DNA of 64,000 bases from Uranotaenia lowii. Taxonomy: Eukaryota; Arthropoda; Insecta; Diptera; Culicidae. The notes beneath the pieces are model-generated. The model had not been told where the DNA came from, ran no database searches, and saw only the letters and a list, made by a program, of their open reading frames with translations. The position numbers and the translations under genes were made by a program. The stretch's first letter is position 1, and the number at the start of each line of letters is the position of its first letter. The DNA is taken from positions 355,016,591 through 355,080,590 of the forward strand of contig NC_073693.1 in assembly GCF_029784155.1 (NCBI RefSeq), written 5' to 3'. Positions 58,010 to 64,000 of this stretch are shown piece by piece.

Positions 58010-59330
58010 ACGCTTCCCCACCCAACGAAGAAGCTGCATTTCGTCGACCTCGAGGAAACATTACCGCAAACATTAAATTCCCCATCCAAATATTCCCGCG
58101 TTTGTCTCAGAAGCCGAACCGAGACCTGAGCCACTGTTTGTTTGTTCTCGTCGTTGTTTTTGCTCCCTCATATCGGGCATCGGGCGACTATTTTTGTGCC
58201 ATACTGTGCCGGCTGTTGTGTGTTGTGTTGTGCTGCTTGCTACTGCGCTGAGATGCGCTCGAATCCCCGAAAAAAAAATTAAAAAAAATAACGAAGAAAA
58301 TTCTACAAAAACCACCGAGCACGAAACCGAGTGGCAGAGGAAAATAAAAGAAACACAACTCATAAACTCCCGGCAAAATCCAAAAAAACCAACCAAACCA
58401 AAACTGTCTAAGGCGTAAACGATCTCTGGGTGCTCTGTTGCTCTTTCATATATTTAAGGTGGAAGATTCCAAAGTTGATCCGGTCGCAAATTCCGACATT
58501 CCGAGCATATTGCTTCGAATCTACAAATTTGTCCAAGAAAGCAAAAAAGAGTGTCAATTTTATAATTCCTAAAAAAAATGAGGCGACAATCGCTTCATTT
58601 GCCCCCCGTGCCATATTTTTACAGGGCAGCTGAAAAATAATAATCCGAAAAGGCGCGAGGGCGTATTATTTTGTGTGCTGTGCTGTGTTGCGCACCTGTG
58701 CAATTTATGGCCCCCGGTATGGTGTGGTGTGTAGTGACAAAAGGCATCACTGGCTGATGGTAGCAAATCCGCCCCCACGCCCTTTGGGGAAACCTTTTTC
58801 TTCTTTTCTTTTGGATCTTCAATAATTTGAGACACAGACCAATCAGAGAACGAGACGAGCGCCACTGACCTGTTGAAAGATTGACATGAGTCCAAATTTG
58901 AACCGTGAATCATGACCGTTTGAAAAAAAAAATGGCATCAAATCGGGTGTGATTGAGAATTTTGGGACAATAAAATGATAGTTACTAGATTTTATCAATA
59001 GTACATAGATATTTAAAATTTTTAATAGAGGATTTCAGAAATAAGTTTGACTTTCTGTAGAAAAATCTTTAAAAAATTCAATGGAACACAATTTTTAAGT
59101 GACATAAGCCATTCTGCTCTATATCGTTTCATTCACGGTAAAAAATATATCAGTTCAATGGATGGTCTCAGCTGGGAGCAAAAATCTTGTACCGCCCGCC
59201 TATCGGCCATTTATCACCATCAACCGGCTACCCCCAGGCAAGTGGGTAGCTGAAAATGGCTTGGCCGGCAGCCAGCCATCAACCCCGATGGATGTTGATT
59301 GTTGATTACTATCGGCTGTTTCTCTAGTGA
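58010..59330. other. GC-richer islands, possible regulatory sequence
   Basis: 58010-58240, 58600-58900 and 59150-59320 rise in GC, with TGTGTTGTGTTGTGC (about 58215-58231) and GTGTGCTGTGCTGTG near 58672-58686. Frames on both strands are short and overlapping, without domains. Enhancer-like composition only. Confidence 0.35.
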
Positions 59331-59600
59331 AGATCGAAAATTGACACTTTGAGATAGTTTGTTTGGTTTTTCCGGTTCATTTAGACTTGCAAGCCAAACG
59401 TGAAAAATATGGGACTGAAAATGATGTCTTACGATCAGTATTGAGTTTATAGACAGCCCTAATTTTAAAGAGGTTGATTCTGAAAACCATGTACAAAAAA
59501 TCTGAATTTAATATTTTCCTGAATTTTGAAATCTTTCCCATTGCAAAATAATAAAGTCTAAGCAGATTTCTAGTTTATTATACGGGTTTTTTGCCTTTCA
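59331..59600. other. Spacer before the right satellite
   Basis: AT-rich, nothing recognised. Confidence 0.5.
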
Positions 59601-62600
59601 AATGTCTAAATTGTCAAAATTGTCAAAATTGTCAAAATTGTCAAAATTGTCAAAATTGTCAAAATTGTCAAAATTGGTAAAATTGTCAAAATTGTAAAAA
59701 TTGTCAAAAATGTCAAAATTGTCAAAATTGTCAAAATTGTCAAAATTGTCAAAATTGTCAAAATTGTCAAAATTGTCAGAATTGTCAAAATTGTCAAAAT
59801 TGTCAAAATTGTCAAAATTGTCAAAATTGTCAAAATTGTCAAAATTGTCAAAATTGTCAAAATTGTCAAAATTGTCAAAATTGTCAAAATTGTCAAAATT
59901 GTCAAAATTGTCAAAATTGTCAAAATTGTCAAAATTGTCAAAATTGTCAAAATTGTCGAAATTGTCAAAATTGTCAAAATTGTCAAAATTGTCAAAATTG
60001 TCAAAATGGTCAAAATGGTCAAAATTGTCAAAATTGTCAAAATTGTCAAAATTGTCAAAATTGTCAATATTGTCAAAATTGTCAAAATTGTCAAAATTGT
60101 CAAAATTGTCAAAATCGTCAAAATTGCCAAAATTGTCAAAATTGTCAAAATTGTCAAAATTGTCAAAATTGTCAAAATTGTCAAAATTGTCAAAATTGTC
60201 AAAATTTAAAAAAAAATTCAAAATTGTCAAAATTGTCAAAATTGTCAAAATTGTCAAAATTGTCAAAATTGTCAAAATTGTCAAAATTGTCAAAATTGTC
60301 AAAATTGTCAAAATTGTCAAAATTGTCAAAATTGTCAAAATTGTCAAAATTGTCAAAATTGTCAAAATTGTCAAAATGGTCAAAATGGTCAAAATGGTCA
60401 AAATTGTCAAAATTGTCAAAATTGTCAAAATTGTCAAAATTGTCAAAATTGTCAAGATTGTCAAAATTGTCAAAATTGTCAAAATTGTCAAAATTGTCAA
60501 AATTGTCAAAATTGTCAATATTGTCAATATTGTCAAAATTGTCAAACTGACAAAATTGTCAAAGTTTTCAAAATTGTCAAAATTGTCAAAACTGTCAAAA
60601 TTTTCAAAATTGTCAAAATTGTCAAAATTGTCAAAATAATCAAAATTGTTTAAATTGTCAAAATTGTCTAAATTGTCAAAATTGTCGAAATTGTCAAAAT
60701 TGTCAATATTGTCAAAATTGTCAAAATTGTCAGAATCGACAAAATTGTCAAAATTGTCAAAATTGTCAAAATTGTCAAAATTGTCAAAATTGTCAAAATT
60801 GTCAAAATTGTCAAAATTGTCAAAATTGTCAAAATTGTCAAAATTGTCAAAATTGTCAAAATTGTCAAATTTGTCAAAATTGTCAAAATTGTCAAAATTG
60901 TCAAAATTGTCAAAATTGTCAAAATTGTCAAAATTGTCAAAATTGTGAAAATTGTGAAAATGGTCAAAATTGTCAAAATTATCAAAATTTTAAAAATTAA
61001 CAGAATTGTCAAAATAATCAAAATTGTTCAAATTGTCAAAATTGTCTAAATTGTCAAAATTGTCAAAATTGTCAAAATTGTCAAAATTGTCAAAATTGTC
61101 AAAATTGTCAAAATTGTCAAAATTGTCAAAATTGTCAAAATTGTCAAAATTGTCAAAATTATCAGAATCGACAAAATTGTCAAAATTGTCAAAATTGTCA
61201 AAATTGTCAAAATTGTCAAAATTGTCAAAATTGTCAAAATTGTCAAAATTGTCAAAATTGTCAAAATTGTCAAAATTGTCAAAATTGTCAAAATTGTCAA
61301 TATTGTCAAAATTGTCAAAATTGTCAAAATTGTCAAAATTGTCAAAATTGTCAAAATTGTCAAAATTGTCAAAATTGTCAAAATTGTCAAAATTGTCAAA
61401 ATTGTCAAAATTGTCAAAATTGTCAAAATTGTCAAAATTGTCAAAATTGTCAAAATTGTCAAAATTGTCAAAATTGTCAAAATTGTCAATATTGTCAATA
61501 TTGTCAAAATTGTCAAACTGACAAAATTGTCAAAGTTTTCAAAATTGTCAAAATTGTCAAAACTGTCAAAATTGTCAAAATTGTCAAAATTGTCAAAATA
61601 ATCAAAATTGTTTAAATTGTCAAAATTGTCAAAATTGTCTAAATTGTCAAAATTGTCGAAATTGTCAAAATTGTCGAAATTGTCAAAATTGTCAATATTG
61701 TCAAAATTGTCAAAATTGTCAGAATCGACAAAATTGTCAAAATTGTCAAAATTGTCAAAATTGTCAAAATTGTCAAAATTGTCAAAATTGTCAAAATTGT
61801 CAAAATTGTCAAAATTGTCAAAATTGTCAAAATTGTCAAAATTGTCAAATTTGTCAAATTTGTCAAAATTGTCAAAATTGTCAAAATTGTCAAAATTGTC
61901 AAAATTGTCAAAATTGTCAAAATTGTCAAAATTGTCAAAATTGTCAAAATTGTGAAAATTGTGAAAATGGTCAAAATTGTCAAAATTATCAGAATTTTAA
62001 AAATTAACAAAATTGTCAAAATAATCAAAATTGTTTAAATTGTCAAAATTGTCTAAATTGTCAAAATTGTCGAAATTGTCAAAATTGTCAAAATTGTCAA
62101 AATTGTCAAAATTGTCAAAATTGTCAAAATTGTCAGAATCGACAAAATTGTCAAAATTGTCAAAATTGTCAAAATTGTCAAAATTGTCAAAATTGTCAAA
62201 ATTGTCAAAATTGTCAAAATTGTCAAAATTGTCAAAATTGTCAAAATTGTCAAAATTGTCAAAATTGTCAAAATTGTCAAAATTGTCAAAATTGTCAAAA
62301 TTGTCAAAATTGTCAAAATTGTCAAAATTGTCAAAATTGTCAAAATTGTCAAAATTGTCAAAATTGTCAAAATTGTCAAAATTGTCAAAATTGTCAAAAT
62401 TGTAAAAATTGTAAAAATTGTAAAAATTGTGAAAATGGTCAAAATTGTCAAAATTATCAGAATTTTAAAAATTAACAAAATTGTCAAAATAATCAAAATT
62501 GTTTAAATTGTCAAAATTGTCTAAATTGTCAAAATTGTCGAAATTGTCAAAATTGTCAAAATTGTCAAAATTGTCAAAATTGTCAAAATTGTCAGAATCG

Positions 62601-63949
62601 ACAAAATTGTCAAAATTGTCAAAATTGTCAAAATTGTCAAAATTGTCAAAATTGTCAAAATTGTCAAAATTGTCAAAATTGTCAAAATTGTCAAAATTGT
62701 CAAAATTGTCAAAATTGTCAAAATTGTCAAAATTGTCAAAATTGTCAAAATTGTCAAAATTGTCAAAATTGTCAAAATTGTCAAAATTGTCAAAATTGTC
62801 AAAATTGTCAAAATTGTCAAAATTGTCAAAATTGTCAAAATTGTCAAAATTGTAAAAATTGTAAAAATTGTAAAAATTGTGAAAATGGTCAAAATTGTCA
62901 AAATTATCAGAATTTTAAAAATTAACAAAATTGTCAAAATAATCAAAATTGTTTAAATTGTCAAAATTGTCTAAATTGTCAAAATTGTCGAAATTGTCAA
63001 AATTGTCAAAATTGTCAAAATTGTCAAAATTGTCAAAATTGTCAGAATCGACAAAATTGTCAAAATTGTCAAAATTGTCAAAATTGTCAAAATTGTCAAA
63101 ATTGTCAAAATTGTCAAAATTGTCAGAATCGACAAAATTGTAAAAATTGTCAAAATTGTCAAAATTGTCAAAATTGTCAAAATTGTCAAAATTGTCAAAA
63201 TTGTCAAAATTGTCAAAATTGTCAAAATTGTCAAAATTGTCAAAATTGTCAAAATTGTCAAAATTGTCAAAATTGTCAAAATTGTCAAAATTGTCAAAAT
63301 TGTCAAAATTGTCAAAATTGTCAAAATTGTCAAAATTGTCAAAATTGTCAAAATTGTCAAAATTGTCAAAATTGTCAAAATTGTCAAAATTGTCAAAATT
63401 GTCAAAATTGTCAAATTGTCAAAATGTCAAAATTGTCAAAATTGTCAAAATTGTCAAAATTGTGAAAATTGTGAAAATGATCAAAATTGTCAAAATTGTC
63501 AAAATTGTCAAAATTGTCAAAATAATCAAAATTGTTTAAATTGTCAAAATTGTCTAAATTGTCAAAATTGTCGAAATTGTCAAAATTGTCAAAATTGTCA
63601 AAATTGTCAAAATTGTCAAAATTGTCAAAATTGTCAAAATTGTCAAAATTGTCAAAATTGTCAAAATTGTCAAAATTGTCAAAATTGTCAAAATTGTCAA
63701 AATTGTCAAAATTGTCAAAATTGTCAAAATTGTCAAAATTGTCAAAATTGTCAAAATTGTCAAAATTGTCAAAATTGTAAAAATTGTAAAAATTGTAAAA
63801 ATTGTAAAAATTGTAAAAATTGTAAAAATTGTAAAAATTGTAAAAATTGTAAAAATTGTAAAAATTGTAAAAATTGTAAAAATTGTAAAAATTGTAAAAA
63901 TTGTAAAAATTGTAAAAATTGTAAAAATTGTAAAAATTGTCAAAATTGC
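59601..63949 (-). repeat. 9-bp satellite array, right block (TTGTCAAAA on plus strand), with higher-order units
   Basis: About 480 tandem copies of TTGTCAAAA, which is the reverse complement of the TTTTGACAA type of the left array. Marker variants recur in fixed order: ATAATCAAAATTGTTTAAATT (or TTCAAATT) shortly before 60646, 61024, 61608, 62031, 62499, 62949 and 63532; CAGAATCGACAAAA inside most units; TTTTAAAAATTAACA before several of them. Unit lengths are about 378, 584, 423, 468, 450 and 583, mostly multiples of nine. Open frames of Ser-Lys-Leu, Val-Lys-Ile, Thr-Ile-Leu and Asp-Asn-Phe are artefacts of the period. Confidence 0.97.
63775..63939 (+). repeat. Homogeneous TTGTAAAAA sub-array
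   Basis: Eighteen or so consecutive copies of the C-to-A variant TTGTAAAAA at the far end of the right array. They are pure apart from one return to TTGTCAAAA just before the array ends at 63949. Elsewhere this variant appears only in runs of three (near 62401 and 62851), so a local burst of amplification is likely. Confidence 0.93.
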
Positions 63950-64000
63950 TTTGGGCTGGTACCTAAACGAAATATGGCAAGACACTTCATCAAAAACAAT

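Noticed and set aside
59598..63985. Long frames of Ser-Lys-Leu, Val-Lys-Ile, Thr-Ile-Leu and Asp-Asn-Phe in the right satellite
   Set aside because: Same periodicity artefact as in the left array.

Overview
The window looks like AT-rich, non-coding, repeat-laden DNA from an insect nuclear genome. A mosquito or other lower dipteran is my best inference: the decayed reverse transcriptases read like Jockey-, CR1/L2- and RTE-type elements, and many short inverted-repeat elements of the kind common in Culicidae are present. There is a 500-base assembly gap at 2337-2836. I found no intact host protein-coding gene, tRNA, rRNA or CRISPR. The very long reading frames lie in a 9-bp satellite whose period is a multiple of three and are not genes.

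Layout. 1-2336 holds a possible 2.1 kb inverted-repeat element. After the gap, a 1,268-bp segment (2837-4104) is repeated almost perfectly at 24214-25481. It runs straight into a 4.4 kb 9-bp satellite (4117-8487). 8.5-31 kb mixes AT-rich DNA, GC-richer islands, decayed non-LTR elements (10.7, 14.4-16.4, 20.8-22.2, 25.8-27.0 kb), two copies of a tRNA-derived SINE (17.0 and 17.9 kb) and small hairpin or TIR elements. 31-48 kb is rich in MITEs whose ends and target duplications can be read to the base (31374, 34319, 36873, 43014, 46235, 46847). 48-55 kb has two copies of a second SINE family, a decayed GAATCT-like region with a 0.7 kb tandem duplication, and another Jockey-like fragment. From 59601 to 63949 a second 9-bp satellite is present, with higher-order units and opposite strand sense to the main 3' type of the first.

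Possible function. Three places carry a polypyrimidine tract, CAG and GTAAG with no exon between (minus strand near 8720 and 57082, plus strand at 29242). This is the form of recursive (ratcheting) splice sites in very long introns. Together with the absence of coding exons and the scattered GC-richer islands, it suggests that much of the window is the inside of one or more long introns with regulatory islands. That is inference. All similarity calls are by eye.
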